Below are positions 1 to 11,370 of a stretch of 64,000 nt of DNA, piece after piece. Position 1 is the first letter of the stretch, and each line of letters begins with the position of its first letter. The position numbers and the translations under genes were made by a program. The DNA comes from Blastomyces gilchristii SLH14081. Lineage: Eukaryota > Ascomycota > Eurotiomycetes > Onygenales > Ajellomycetaceae. A model generated the notes under the pieces. That model was given only the letters and a program-made list of their open reading frames with translations, was not told the origin of the DNA and made no database searches. The stretch covers positions 2,093,276 to 2,157,275 of the forward strand of contig NW_003101679.1 of NCBI RefSeq assembly GCF_000003855.2. Reading direction: 5' to 3'.

Positions 1-149
1 TTCTGAAGCAGTATAAAATCAACTTTTTATTCAAATGTAATTTAAAGACAAGAATAAATATAATTTGAGTTTCTATTCACATTGTTTTGAATAAATGTGA
101 TTTTTGAAGAGTTTTTAAACTTTTTTTGTTGTTTTTGTTGTATATTCAT
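1..149 (-). pseudogene. LINE ORF2 N-terminus, cut by the window edge, copy 1
   Basis: Minus-strand start of the LINE polyprotein; the ATG at 147-149 matches those at 22133-22135 and 47360. The translated start (MNIQ..., then a segment ending in a phenylalanine-isoleucine-leucine-leucine-Q type motif) is the first strand of an apurinic-type endonuclease. In that family this position reads like LQLN...FILLQEP. The rest lies outside the window. Stops replace Gln and Trp codons, so this is a relic. Confidence 0.75.
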
Positions 150-172
150 ACTAAAAGAGAGTAGAGTAGAAT

Positions 173-1773
173 CTAATCACTATCATTAGATAGTAGATTA
201 TAACTATTCTGAAAAGTAGGAATCTCAACTGCTTACATTATATCTAGTTTATTCTCAGAGTTATTTCTCAATTCTCTAATCTTAACAGAAGTTTGAGAAT
301 TCAAATTCTGTTTATATTTATCTGAAGAATTGAAGTTTGAAGATTTAGATAGTTAAGAGTTTCTTCTTTTTGAGCTTACAGTTGTGAGTTTACTGACTTG
401 ACTATTCTCTTCAGTTGTAGATTTATTTTGAGCTTCATCTTTTCTTCAGTTCTTTTGAGTTCTTGAAGTAAATATATATTCTTTTAAGCTAGATGCATGT
501 TTTTCTTTGTAATTAGAGCATTTAAGCATAGTATGTTGACATATTTTATCTCTTTTTAAGCATGTTTCATATTTATGCTCACTAGTTTTGTGATCTCTGG
601 CACAGAATGCACATTTTCAGTCTCTAAAACAGAAGATTGCAAAGTGTTCATATCTTTGACAGTTTAAACACTGTGTTTGAGCTTTGAGATTCATTCTTGA
701 GTCTTTGTATTCATGAGCTCTCATTTTCAAATCTGCTACTCTTACTTCAGAGATCTTTGACTGTTTAAGTGTTTTTGTATATACTAGAACAGAGACATTT
801 CTTCTGCTTTGTCTGAACTCAATTAAATTTAGTCATACAGACTCTTTTCTCAGTTGAATAGAGTTGTATTCTTCTAATTCATTTTTGAGAAGTAGTATTT
901 CTTCTTCACAGTCAAAAATTTCAACTGAAATATTATAAAGAATGAATTTGTCTCACTTTTCATCTCTCTTAGATAGACTTATTGAGTTTAACAAAGATTC
1001 TACTGCTGACTTTCAGAGATTCTCATTCTGAGTAAGAAATTCAGCACTGAACTCAGATGTTGTAGTCAGAATGATGAAGTTTTCAAAAAATGATGACTCA
1101 ATTGAAGCTATAACTGATTTTTGAACTTCAATATCAGTTATTAACTGAGAAAAGAACTGCTGATTAATTTCATTTCTGATTCTGAAAATGAGATTTGAGT
1201 TTAGCTTGTTTCTTTGCAGAATGTTCTGAATTAAGACTTTGAGAATAAGTCTTCTATTTCTGAAGATTTGAAAGTTTTTCTCTTTTTATATTTTTTTCTT
1301 CACTTTTCTATGAATAGAAGTATGTGCAGTATTCTTCTCAGTTTTCTCAGAATTTTGAGCATATTTTGAGACAGCTGATTTAGAGATAGCAGATTCAGCT
1401 ACTTCAGCATGTGTTTTCTTCTGATTTAAAGAAGAAGAAGAAGTAGAAAAAAACAAGAAGAGTAAGATAAAGAGTCAGAGATTGTACTAGGAATTTTCAA
1501 TGTTTTTTGAACTGTGTTTGAAATTCTAAGTTTGAATTTGATCATCTTCTGTAGTTGTCTAGCCTGAGCATGAAGAATTAACAGAACTTCTTCATTTATA
1601 TCACTCAGACACTTCTTTTCAAGAATCTTGCTTGCTTTTTCAAGTTTCTGTATTTTAATAGCTTATTGTTTGTCTATTTCTTCCTTCTTTTTTCTCTTCA
1701 GAATTTCAATCTCAGAAATAGCATTTAAGAAAGCATCTTTTTCCACATCAACTGAGTGTATTTTTAAACTCAT
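173..1773 (-). pseudogene. LINE ORF1 (gag-like nucleic-acid-binding protein), decayed, copy 1
   Basis: ORF1 proteins of this LINE type coat the element RNA. The start ATG at 1771-1773 and the stop at 173-175 match those in copies 2 and 3, giving about 530 codons. The N-terminal third is Lys/Glu-rich with a Ser-rich low-complexity stretch near 1430-1470. The C-terminal half has CCHC knuckles at about 560-672: one reads CxxC-x4-H-x4-C (CLNCQRYEHFAIFC), followed at once by a second Cys pair and an HKTSEHK segment. This copy keeps more of the knuckle residues than copy 3. The frame is broken by many stops, mostly TGA where Trp or Arg is expected, so no full protein can be made. It is followed after about 25 bp by ORF2, as usual in two-ORF LINEs. 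Confidence 0.85.
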
Positions 1774-2426
1774 TATTCTCACTCAATGAGAAGTTGATCA
1801 GGCTCTTTCAATTGAGATATTTATTGAACTCTTTTGAAAAGTTGGTCAGACTGTTTCAATTAAGAGATTTCTAAGTCTGTTTTCAATTGAAAAGTTGGTC
1901 AAACTGTTTCAAAAGAAGAATACAAGACTTTTGTGTATAAAATACCTGATTTATTTCATACTAGTTCAGTAACTAGATTAGATTTTTAAAGAGAATCTAA
2001 TAAACTAAAATTGATTTTTGAGATAAATCAATAAAATCTTTGCAATCTCTTTCTTGAAATAAAGTGAGAAAAAGTATGATATCAATTGATAATAAATCAG
2101 ATGATATGACAGTTTTTGAGAGAAAAACTGACAAAAAATAAATTAATTTTTTACAGAGAAATTGATTAAAACTCTTCAATTTTATTCTAAATCATTTAAT
2201 TCTTCTCACACAATAAGTATACAACTCCAATCAGTTAATAAAGAGTGTAAAAAAGAATTAAGTATTAATGAAAACTCTTCAGTCACTGAAAAAGTAATTC
2301 TTACTTAAAAGAATATGAAATTATGACAGAAAACAGCTCTGTTTTTAATTCTTTGTAAGAATATTGTATAAAACTCAGAAAAAAACATCTTACTGTTTCA
2401 AGAGAAGTAAAAAACTATTTCTAAGA

Positions 2427-2428
<2 letters not shown>

Positions 2429-2451
<23 letters not shown>
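2429..2451. repeat. Homopolymer T run of 23 (variable A-tract of the LINE leader)
   Basis: The same site has about 13 T at 38868-38880 and about 10 A at 45061-45070. It is followed in the LINE sense direction by the same AGATCTTAG-type sequence in copies 1 and 3. The length variation is ordinary slippage. An A-run at a junction could also mark where the GC-richer 5' segment was joined to the rest of the element. Confidence 0.8.
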
Positions 2452-2457
<6 letters not shown>

Positions 2458-2761
2458 ACTGCTGTAGAAGAATGAGATAGAAACTGTTAAGATATGTACT
2501 ACTGTATATCTTCTATCAAGACTTTTCCTCTTCAGAGTCTTGATATTATAGAGAATATAAGTCTGTTTCTATATAATAATATAAATATTGTCAGTGAGAT
2601 GTAGAGGAACTGATTATTTATATCTCAAAATAGAAGACTTTGTCAATGATTATATCAATATAGAGTTAATTCTTAAATTCAATAGAAATCTAGTATTGCT
2701 GTTCTCAATTGCTTGCAGAATCTATTAAATATTGAGATATTAAAACTAGATTTACTATATC

Positions 2762-2992
2762 TCACTGTGCAGGGATCAAAGACTCAGTCAGATCTTGAGA
2801 TATACTGATTTTATAGTTGTTGCTATGCTGTTGACTCATTGTCTGCTGATTATGTATCAAATGCCGTTCCTGAGGTATCTTTTTGTATTTTTCTGCCAGG
2901 GATGGGCCAGATTGGGAAGGGCGGTACAAGGGTGGGACTTGGCGTTGATGTTTTGGAACATCAAAGATGGACAGGGTTTTCATGGAGGTCAC
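2762..2992 (-). CDS. Conserved 76-codon leader frame in the LINE 5' region
   Basis: Sense-strand frame (relative to the LINE) upstream of ORF1. The same frame is open in copy 3 (44546-44752), ending at the same stop with the same LIPAQ C-terminus. Both share FDV-KHQRQV near the start and a central KYKKIPQ segment. In copy 3 the frame extends upstream in phase to an equivalent TSTKTLS segment without ATG. Copy 2 (39204-39590) has lost it to stops. The product has no recognisable domain: it is basic and Gln/Ser/Pro-rich with no membrane segment. It could be an upstream ORF, the tail of a captured sequence, or chance openness in the less decayed end of the LINE. Confidence 0.35.
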   Translation of the reverse strand: MTSMKTLSIFDVPKHQRQVPPLYRPSQSGPSLAEKYKKIPQERHLIHNQQTMSQQHSNNYKISISQDLTESLIPAQ

Positions 2993-3315
2993 TCCTCAAA
3001 TATCTCCACAATTGCAGATCAGAGATCTTTCAAAATCAAGAAGATTGATGCATATGGCTAGGTCTCTTCACCTTACAATTTATAGGGCAATTTGGCCCAG
3101 GGTTGTGATGTGATAGGGGTGAACAGGGGATAATCCCACACAGGAGTTTCAAACAACGTCTGGTTCATGTTTGGCTGAATATCTCCACCACCACACGGGG
3201 TATGCGGTCGGTGATGGGGTGAAAATGCTCATATAATCGAGGGCTTGATGATGAATCTATTAGCAGGTTCTTATTTGAACAATCGAGTGAGTTTGTGATG
3301 AAGCACTTGCAATGA

Positions 3316-4500
3316 CTGACTTTGTCTGAAACTGCAACTATTATTTTTTCATTATCTTCTAAAAGAACTTTAGAAAAGATCTGCTGAAATCACTTAATAT
3401 CTCTGATAGAATCTGATAAGATATAGCAATTGACTTTACTATTAATCTCTCTGAGAGTAAGACTTATAAGAATATTCTGATCATTGTTAACTGATTAAGT
3501 AAAGATATGATATTGAAGTCTTGTAATAAGATAGATACGGAAGAAGTCACTGAGGTCTTTCTACAGAGTCTGTTCTATCAGATATATGAATTACTGGGAT
3601 CTATTGTATCAGATCAAGACTGTCAATTTGTGAGTACTCTCTGAATAAGAATCTGTCAAGTTCTCAAGTTTATACATCATTTGTTACCTATCTATCACTC
3701 TGAGACTGATCATGTATCAGAGTGAATAATTCAGACAGTGAAGAATTATCTTTATAAGTTCTATAACTATTTATAAGATAACTGATATGATCTTCTTCTA
3801 CACACTGAAGTCACTATCAATGACTGAGAAGCTGTTTCAATAGATATAAGCTCATTCTTTCTCATATATAGTTATTACATGAAGATATTGAATCTTCTAG
3901 AGATTATATATTTCACACTGAATCTCTGCAGTTTGATTGAGATCACTGATAATATAGTAACAAAGCTCTGAGATATCTATGACTGAGTAGAAGCCTTCAT
4001 GATGAGTGCTAAACAGAATTAAGAAGATAAAATAAATCTTCACTGAGATCTTACTGAGTAATATGAGATAGAAGATCTGATGTAATTAAATCTTAAGAAT
4101 ATATGAATCACACATTCATCTTGTACACTGAATTATCACCATGTTAAATATAAGATGATAAAAGTTCTGAACAGTTATAATTACTATCTTAATATATTAT
4201 CAGAGATTTATAATATCTTTTATATAAGCTTGCTCTGCTGCACTGCTACTGATGTGTTCCCTTCTCAACTGACTTCTAACTGATAGCTATCAGAGATTGT
4301 AGAAGAAGACAATGAACTTGAGTGAGAGATTGAATATATTCTTGACAAGAGATTCTGCAGTTGCAGCTAACAATATCTTATGAAATGAGTCAGCTATGAT
4401 TATCTGATCTGAACTCTTAGCTCTGAGCTCTGTATTATCTGAAACAGCAGCTCTTGACTGATGAGAACTATGCACAATCTCATCTCTGAAAAGAGAAGAC
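3316..4500 (+). pseudogene. Gypsy-1 integrase and chromodomain-like tail, decayed, copy B
   Basis: Integrase joins the element cDNA to host DNA. Fragments in all three frames match the copy A integrase (36140-37230): a KNILIIVD-like strand of the catalytic core near 3460-3500, the second catalytic Asp region near 3590-3630 (SIVSDQD-like), and the third-Glu region near 3700-3740 with HSETD..E. The C-terminal end (about 4280-4430) has the IVEEDNELE..EI..ILDKR pattern of a chromodomain start. Stops, mostly TGA, occur every few dozen codons. The right end runs into the LTR. Confidence 0.75.
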
Positions 4501-4503
4501 TAA

Positions 4504-4800
4504 TATAGCAGGCTGCGCCTGATCAATTATATAGAATATTTCATTACACTTCATAGATTCTGCTGAAAGCTCTAATTCTCAGTCTGCTAAAAGCTCTGAT
4601 TCTCAGTGGCTGATTCTTGACTGAAAAACTCATAAAATTTCTATTCTTTCACTCTGAAGCTTTACTGTATATGTGTATAAATATTCATTCTGATCACTGA
4701 TTCTCACACTTTCTCTTTCTTTTCTTCTCTAATGTTTTTCATCTTTGCTATAAAAGACCTATAAATATTATACTGATCTATTCAGCGTAGATGTCTTACA
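4504..4800 (+). repeat. Gypsy-1 copy B 3' LTR
   Basis: About 297 bp, matching LTRs at 5293-5563, 11088-11365, 24243 and 37292. It keeps the family landmarks: a GGCTG-GCCTGATCAATTATATAG start region, the TATAAATATTCA box-like element near 4676-4690, and the end GTAGATGTCTTACA. The expected TG start is mutated. Confidence 0.85.
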
Positions 4801-5292
4801 CTAATCTTTATTTAATTCTCTTAAGATTGATTATCTACTTCTAGAATCTTGATATCAAAGTCAGAAATGAATGTTATGAGAGAAGTATTTCTCTGTTAAG
4901 TACTTTATAATCAATTTAATACTTTCTGCTACATAGCAGTGTCTCTGAACAGAATATCAAGATATCTGATAATGTTATCATATGTATATAACACTGATTC
5001 ATATGTCTTTATTCATGAATAAAACTTCTGTTTCATGTGATCTTTTAATTGATTATTGATATATTAATCTTGATTAGTTAATGAACTGATAGTATCTTTA
5101 TCTACACTTAGTTTCATGAGCATTTTCAATCTTTATGATGAGTAGAGAGTGAGATCAGAAGTATTAAAAGATGCAGAGATATCTAGATATTTCATCAGTG
5201 CTTATATATTCATATCTGATTCAGTCAGTGTTCAAATTATCTGTACAGGTGTTTCTTATTAAGTTAATCACTGAATTTCCTTATATTGACAT
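4801..5292 (-). mobile_element. Gypsy-1 copy D, gag piece left of copy C
   Basis: Minus-strand gag of the oldest gypsy-1 copy seen here, homologous to 10190-10690 of copy C and to 32600-33070 of copy A. The piece is cut at 4800 by copy B and at 5292 by copy C. It rejoins at 11371: the joined sequence across 5292/11371 reads continuously like 10660-10720. Decayed, with no open frame of note. The pol of this copy would lie left of the window. Confidence 0.85.
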
Positions 5293-5563
5293 TGTAAGAG
5301 GCCTACACTGAATAGATCAGTATAATATATAGGTCTTATAATACAAAAGTGAAAAACATTAGAGAAGGAAAGAAAGAGAAGATGCAGAAATCAGTAATTG
5401 AAGTGAATATTTATACATGTACACAGTGAAGCTTCAGGGTGGAAGAATAGAAATTTCATGAGTTTTTCAGCTGAGGATCAGCAACTGAGAATTGAAGCTT
5501 TCAGTGAAATCTGTGAAGTGTAATGAAATAGTCTATATGATTGATCAGGTGCAGCCTGTCATA
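5293..5563 (-). repeat. Gypsy-1 copy C 3' LTR
   Basis: About 271 bp, starting TGTAAGAGGCC at the insertion site (reverse strand of the LTR end CTTACA). It matches 11088-11365 except for point differences and a short GTATGCA-type insertion in the other LTR. It is more decayed than its partner. Confidence 0.88.
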
Positions 5564-7452
5564 TTAGCTCTCTCTTTTCAGAACTGATATAGAGTTATGA
5601 GTGTGTAGTTCTCATTGATCTAGAGCTGCTGTCTCAGATAACACAGAGCTCAGAGTTCAGATCAGATAATCATAGCTGACTTATTTCATAAGATATTATT
5701 AGCTGCAGCTGCAGAGTCTCTTATCAAGAATATCTTCAATCTCTCATTCAAGTTCATTATCTTCTTCTATGATCCCTGGCAGCTATCAGTCAGAAGTCAG
5801 TTGAGAAGAGAACAGATCAGTGATAGTACAGTGAAGCAAACTTATATGAAAGATATTATAAATCTCTGATAATGTGTTAAGATAGTAATTATGACTGTCT
5901 AGAACTTCTATCACTTTATACTTTATATAGCAGTAATTCAGTGTGTGAGATAGTATGTGATTCATATATTCTTAAGATTCAATTATATCAGATCTTCTAT
6001 CTTATATTACTTAGCAGAGTCTTGATGAACATTGATTCAGTTCTCTTAATCTTGTTTAGTGCTTGTCATGAAGGCTTCTGCTCAGTCACAGATGTCTCAG
6101 AGCTTTATTACTATATTGTCAGTGATCTGAATCAGACTGTGAGAATTTAATATGAACTGTGTAATCTCTAGAAGATTCAACACTTTCATGTAATAATCAT
6201 ATGTAAGAAAGAACAGGCTTATATCTGTTAAGACAGCATCTCAATCATTGATAGCAATCTCTGTGTATAGAAGAAGATCATATCAATCATCTTATAAATA
6301 ATTGTAGAACTTATAAAGATAATTCTTTACAGTCTGAATTATCTGTTCTGATGTATCATCAGTCACAGAGTAATAAACAGTTTATAAACAGTGTGTAATC
6401 TTGAGAACTTGACAGATTCTTGTTCAGAGAGTGCTAACAAATTGACACCTCTGATCTAATATTATAGATCTCAGTAATTCATATATCTGATAGAACAGGC
6501 TCTGTAGACAGACTTCAGTAACTTGTTCAGTATTCATCTTATCATAAGATTCTAATATTATATCTTTACTCAATTAATTCACAATAATCAGAACATTTCT
6601 ATAATTCTTGCTCTCAGAGAGATTAACAGTGAAGTTAATTATCACATCTCATCAGATTCTATCAGAGATATTAAGTGATTTCAGCAGGCCTTTTTTATGA
6701 TTCTTCTATGAAGTGATAGAGAAATAATAATTGCAGTTTCAGACAAAGTGTCTGATACTATTCAATATCTCAGATCAGTAGAATTCTTAAGAGATTATTC
6801 AATACAGTTGTTCACAACTCAGATAACTGATTATATATGAATCATGCATCTCTTGTATTATCCAGGTGTGTAGAGGTTCAGACTGAGAGACTTAACATCA
6901 TTCACAGAATTACAGAGTATTATTGTCATTGATTGAACATTCTGAGATGTCAGTCTTTATACATAGTTCTGGAGAAAATTGAGACACTTCTTGTTATACT
7001 GCTTCAGTGAGGGCCTGAAGAAGTTCATCAGCTCAGACTGTTATATATCACAGTTCATTCAGTGTGAGAGAATTTGAGATATTAATATCAGTGTCAGTGA
7101 CAGTTCAGAGAGAGAGTGTTCTAATCAGAGAAGTATATATAATGTTATAAGTTGTTTCATCTTAATCAACTAATATCTTCAGATCTAAGAGTCAATGTTC
7201 TCAGTTCATTCAACAGGTGTCTGTTATATCAGAAGACATATCTTACTCTCATCATAAGAGAGCATCTGTTATTGAGTTGTAACTATCAGAGTGATAGTGT
7301 ATAGTGAAATGAAAACAGCTTAATAGCTCAGATCATTATATCTGACATTCAGTAAGCTTGTAAGTGATTGTGAAATACTTGAGATTCTTATAATATGTGA
7401 TTATCTCAAATTTAAAAATACTTTGAAGTTCAGAGTCTCATTCTTCTAGACA

Positions 7453-7486
<34 letters not shown>

Positions 7487-9640
7487 CATTGTACTCATAT
7501 GCAAGCGGAGCTTATGATGAGTCCTTGCGTGATGTTAAATACAGGTCAAGTGTTAATTATACAGGAGGAAATACAGGTGTTGAGACCACGCCAAGATAAC
7601 AAGAACATAGAAAAATACAAAGGAGTGACAATTAGATACATGTGATAATAACTTCCCAGCCCAGGAACATAGAGTGATTCATTGGAGCGATTTGTACACC
7701 TCTGTATTTATTAGGAACCTGAGGTGCTTGAGTTCCGGATTTAATGTATCCCCTGCGGGTTTCGAACCCACGCGCCTTGGTTTACCACGCCAAGGCGCTA
7801 CCAGGTGGCCGCATTAACCATTCGGCCACTGGGGCTCTTCTAGACAGTATACAATTGTAAGAAGTTTCTTCTCATAGATCTTATAATTGCATTCAGCAGG
7901 ACTCAGTTTCTTAGATATAAAGATACATGATTGTAAGATATTTTTATCAGCATATTGTAATATAGCTTCTTCTATAATATAGTCACAGAAATTCACTTCA
8001 ACAACTATCTCACAGTCAGAATCAAATATTATCAGTAGAGAGATATTAATGAATATCTTCTTTATCTATATAAATGCAGCTTCAGCATCTGCTAATCACT
8101 GAAATACTGAATTCTTCTTAGTAAGTTCTGTAAGTGATCTTATAAAATCTGAGAAGTTTTATATAAATCACTGATAGCAGTTAGCAAATCTGATGAAGCT
8201 TTATACATCTTTCACAGTATATGAAGCTTCTCACTTGAGTATAGTGAAGATCTTCTCAGAATTCATTTGAATTCTCTTATTCACTTCTATGATAAAATCT
8301 AGGTATTGTATACTCCTGACTTTGAAATCAGACTTGTTAATATCTATTGATAGTTTTCTCTCTTATAATAGTTATAATACTCTCTGTACATGTTCTTGAT
8401 ATTTCTTTCTGAATTCATCAGTGAAGATGAGAATTTCATCTAAATATGCAGATACAAACTTATTAAGAAAATCTCAGAGTGCTCAGTTGATATACTTCTG
8501 AAATGTACTGAGAATATTAGCCAGTTCAAAGAGTGTGACTACTCATTCAAAGAGATTATAATATGTTTGAAATACTGTAAGCTATTCATCTTCTTCAGTG
8601 ATATGAATCTTATGAAACACAGTGATGATATCTAGCTTTGTAAATTATTTAACTTGTCTGATATATACTAGAGTTTCATTGATAAGAGATAAGAGATAAC
8701 AATCTTTCTTTGTCAATCTGTTCAGATCTTGATAGTTCACACAGAATCAAAGTTCTTCACCTGATTTCTTTACAAAGAGAATAGAAGCTGCAGTGAAAGA
8801 GTTACTAATATATATAAATCTCTTATTCAACAGATTATTGAGTGTCTTCTGAAGAAGAAGAAGTTCATCTTGAGACATATTGTAAAGAGAGCTTCATAAT
8901 GACTCAGAGTTCTTATCATTCTTCTTTTCTAACATGATACTGTGATTTACTCCTGAGTCTTGTAAAGAGAATATATTTATAATGTTATCTTATCAGAAGA
9001 CATCTAGATATTCATAATATTGTTGAGAGAGTTTTATGTGAGAATCTGTTATTATAGTATAAGATAACTTCTCTAGAACTTTCTTGATATCAGCCAGACT
9101 GACAGAATAGATTAATACATGATTCTGCTATTAGTAACTTTATCAGCAGTCTTGCTAATGACTTCTTTTTCAGAGTATTTCATAAGCATTGACAGAGATC
9201 TGTGTAAGATTCATAGTCTGTTGAATATCATCTTCATAAATTCTATTATTATTAGAGAATATTAAACTCCTGTTTTAAGCATTTAATAAGATGTCTTATT
9301 CAGATAGTGAGACAAGTTCTAGCATAAGATTATAGTCAAGATTATTCACTTCATATGTATAGACATCTTTATATTGATGTTCTCTGACATCTATATTTAG
9401 CTTTATTATGTAATGAGTGTGAATGTCCTTTGAATCACCAAATTCTGCAAGAAGTTGAGGTTTTGATAAGAGAATACACTGAAGGTTATGATGTCTTATG
9501 ACTGAAGATTTAATCATTGTATAATAACATAGACTGCTGTCTATCATGAGTTTCATATTATACATATTATCTATCACAGCAGATACAAGAATTGCATTTA
9601 TTATCATTTTCTCTTTAAATTGTCATTATCTGAAATCTTC
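5564..9640 (-). pseudogene. Gypsy-1 pol (protease, RT, RNase H, integrase), decayed, copy C
   Basis: Reads on the minus strand from about 9640 to 5564. The protease is in the open piece 9296-9607, where MIDSS stands for the active-site Asp-Ser-Gly motif. The reverse transcriptase signature is at about 8421-8449 (YLDEILIFTD, so the second Asp of YxDD is Glu, a change that would kill activity). RNase H follows at about 7814-8030 with the typical SKKLSPAECNYKIY segment and is split by SINE-1a. Integrase spans about 5900-7300, and the chromodomain-like tail is near 5620-5770. Dozens of TGA/TAA/TAG stops interrupt every domain, many at expected Trp positions. The order matches copy A. Confidence 0.88.
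7454..7835 (-). mobile_element. SINE-1a, tRNA-derived SINE
   Basis: A 382-bp element with target duplication tcttctagacagt at 7442-7454 and 7836-7848 (the last base is shared with the element edge). On the minus strand it begins with a tRNA-like head: A-box-like TGGCCGAATGGTTAA and a perfect B box GGTTCGAAACC. The body follows, then an (AAT)n tail at 7454-7484. The head resembles a class II (Ser/Leu) tRNA in its D arm but lacks a normal anticodon arm. It is almost free of C-to-T decay, unlike the gypsy-1 RNase H it interrupts, so it is a late arrival or too short to be a target. Transcription would be by RNA polymerase III from the A and B boxes. Confidence 0.9.
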
Positions 9641-10804
9641 AAGCTTCTGCTTGTGAATTTGAACAGGAGTTACTCTATTCCCTGTTTCATTGAGACATTT
9701 TCATAGTTATCTTCTGAATCTTCCTCTAATGTAATGTGATTAATGTGGACAGATACTGATTCATTCTTTGAGTGAGAAGACACTGATCTTTCTCTTGAGT
9801 GAGAAGACACATTGACTAATCAGCAGTCGAAAGTAATGTATTCCGATCAATTACAATTAATGCACATCTCTCATTGACATCAGTCAGTGACTTCTTCAGA
9901 AGTGATCAAAGAAACTTAGAAGTCTGTTCAGATGATAAAGTCTCTTACTTATATATAGATATTCAAGTCTACTCAATTCATGGCGGTCTGCATCATTGTT
10001 GTAAATTCTCAGTGCAGGTGTATAAGTAGCTGACATGTAATGTCTTCTGCTGCTATTCTGTATACTCTTAAGCTTGATAAGACAGTTATTCAATGCTCAG
10101 AGTTGTATGCAGAAACCTTTATATGTCTGGCCTTTATCTACACTTATAAGAGCCTGAAAGAGTTCAAAAGTTAATGTCTTCTTGAGCATACTAATCTTTA
10201 TTTAATTCTCTCAAGATTGATTATCTGCTTCTAGAATCTTGATATCAAAGTCAGGAATAAATGTTGTGAGAGAAGTATTTCTCTGTCAGACACTCTGTAA
10301 TCAATCTAATACTTTCTATTGTATAACAGTATCTTGAAACAGAACATCAAGATAGTTGATAATATTGTCAGGTGTTTACAACACTGGTTCATATGCTTTT
10401 ATTCATGAATAGAACTTCTGTTTTACATGATTCTTCAATTATTCATTAATATATCAATGTTGATTGATTAGTGAACTGATGATATCTTCATCTACACTTA
10501 GTTTCATAAGCATTTCCAGTCTTCATGATGAGTAGAGAGTGAGATTAGAAGTATTGAAATATGTAAAAGCATCTAAGTATTTCTTCAGCAATTGTATTGT
10601 GTTTATATTCAATTCTGTCAGTGTTGAAGTTGCTTATACAGAGGTTTCTAGTTGAGATAATTATTGAATTTCTTTATATTGATATTGTTGAGTTACATGC
10701 ATATCAGCTATCTGTTGCTGTTATAATTTCAATATCACTTGAAGTTACTGTGACACTGCATCTATGCTTTTGTTTGAGAGTTCTCTCATATTATCAGTAG
10801 CCAT
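9620..10804 (-). pseudogene. Gypsy-1 gag, decayed, copy C
   Basis: Gag forms the particle core. The start ATG (10802-10804) corresponds to the one at 32487 in copy A: both lead into a DN...ELL segment, then a Gln-rich stretch. The middle carries the capsid-like pattern FIPDFD..IL, and the end should carry one CCHC knuckle. Two inherited open pieces are visible (9896-10093, with the NSSRRHYMSATYTPA linker before the knuckle). Stops elsewhere make it non-functional. The junction with the protease frame near 9610 is not clear. Confidence 0.75.
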
Positions 10805-11087
10805 AGCTGTATAGTTCATTGAATGTGTGTTATCTGTGAAATCAGAAGAATTGTAATTATATGAATATCTCATACATCTAAGATGTCAGAAGTCTCACGT
10901 CTTTCACTGATATTCTCTTTGTGAGATCTTGTTGCAGGGTCAGAGTAGCTGGCAAGCAAGCTTCTATCTTAAGACTCAGTGTTTATTTAACTTATTGTCA
11001 TTTCTATATTTCCTATATGTTATTACATATTCAGATATCTCAGTGAGTAATCATTGTAAATAAGAAGACAATGAAATGTTTTTCAAG

Positions 11088-11365
11088 TGTAAGAGATCTA
11101 CACTGAATAGATTGATATAATATATAGATCTTATAATACAAAAGTGAAAAACATTAGAGAAGAAAAGAAAGAGAAAGTGCAGAAATCAGTGATTGAAGTA
11201 AATATTTATACATGTATGCAGTATGCAGTGAAGCTTCGGGGTGGAAGAATAGGAATTTCATGGGTTTTTCAGCTGAGGATCGTTGACTGAGAATCAGAGC
11301 TTTCAGTGGAATCTTTGAAGTGTAATGAAATAGTCTATATGATTGATCAGGCGCAGCCCGCTACA
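11088..11365 (-). repeat. Gypsy-1 copy C 5' LTR
   Basis: About 278 bp. Its outer part (11235-11365) keeps CGGGG, GGG, CGTTG and GCGCAGCCCG, while its inner half is decayed like the element interior. It ends CTACA next to the duplicated gacat. Confidence 0.88.
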
Positions 11366-11370
11366 GACAT

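Larger units (their letters stand above)
1..3315 (-). mobile_element. LINE copy 1, 5' part (Tad/I-like non-LTR retrotransposon)
   Basis: Minus-strand LINE, read from its 5' end near 3315 to the window edge. It holds the 5' untranslated region (1774-3315), all of ORF1 (173-1773) and the first codons of ORF2 (1-149). It aligns by eye over its whole length with LINE copy 2 (20363-24242 plus 38696-39895) and LINE copy 3 (44175 onward). It sits inside the integrase region of a plus-strand gypsy-1 copy, whose sequence resumes at about 3317. The exact 5' end is uncertain by a few bases, because the other half of the target site lies outside the window. The interior lacks CC/GG/CG, while the 5' 450 bp keep many of them. 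Confidence 0.88.
1774..3315 (-). other. LINE 5' untranslated/leader region, copy 1
   Basis: The segment upstream of ORF1 is also present at 38696-39895 and 44175-45731. It divides into an AT-rich, fully decayed inner half (1774-2760) and an outer half (about 2760-3300) that keeps CC, GG and CG. A homopolymer run at 2429-2451 (A in the LINE sense) separates subregions. A short leader frame lies at 2762-2992. Non-LTR elements usually carry an internal promoter here; I cannot point to specific boxes. Confidence 0.65.
3316..4800 (+). mobile_element. Gypsy-1 copy B, 3' part (Ty3/mdg4 chromovirus-like)
   Basis: Plus-strand 3' end of a gypsy-1 element: integrase core from 3316, chromodomain-like tail to about 4500, a purine-rich tract (about 4490-4500) and the 3' LTR (4504-4800). 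Its 5' part lies left of the window, separated from this piece by LINE copy 1. Just after the LTR, the sequence of minus-strand gypsy-1 copy D resumes in mid-gag, so B inserted into D. From the continuous sequence in copy C (10183-10203), the 5-bp target duplication should be ctaat at 4801-4805. Confidence 0.85.
5293..11365 (-). mobile_element. Gypsy-1 copy C, complete but decayed
   Basis: A full minus-strand element: 5' LTR 11088-11365, gag about 9620-10804, pol 5564-9640, and 3' LTR 5293-5563. The 5-bp target duplication gacat lies at 5288-5292 and 11366-11370, inside the gag of copy D. Native length is about 5.7 kb once SINE-1a (7454-7835) is removed. A purine-rich tract (in the element sense) adjoins the 3' LTR at about 5567-5577. 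The order gag-PR-RT-RH-IN places it in Ty3/mdg4, and the gag and pol resemble Tf1/sushi-type chromoviruses. Confidence 0.92.

Noticed and set aside
7741..7835. A functional tRNA gene on the minus strand
   Set aside because: A and B boxes are good, but the anticodon arm is not normal. The same head recurs at 31322 and 49748 with a body, AAT tail and target duplications, so it is a SINE head.
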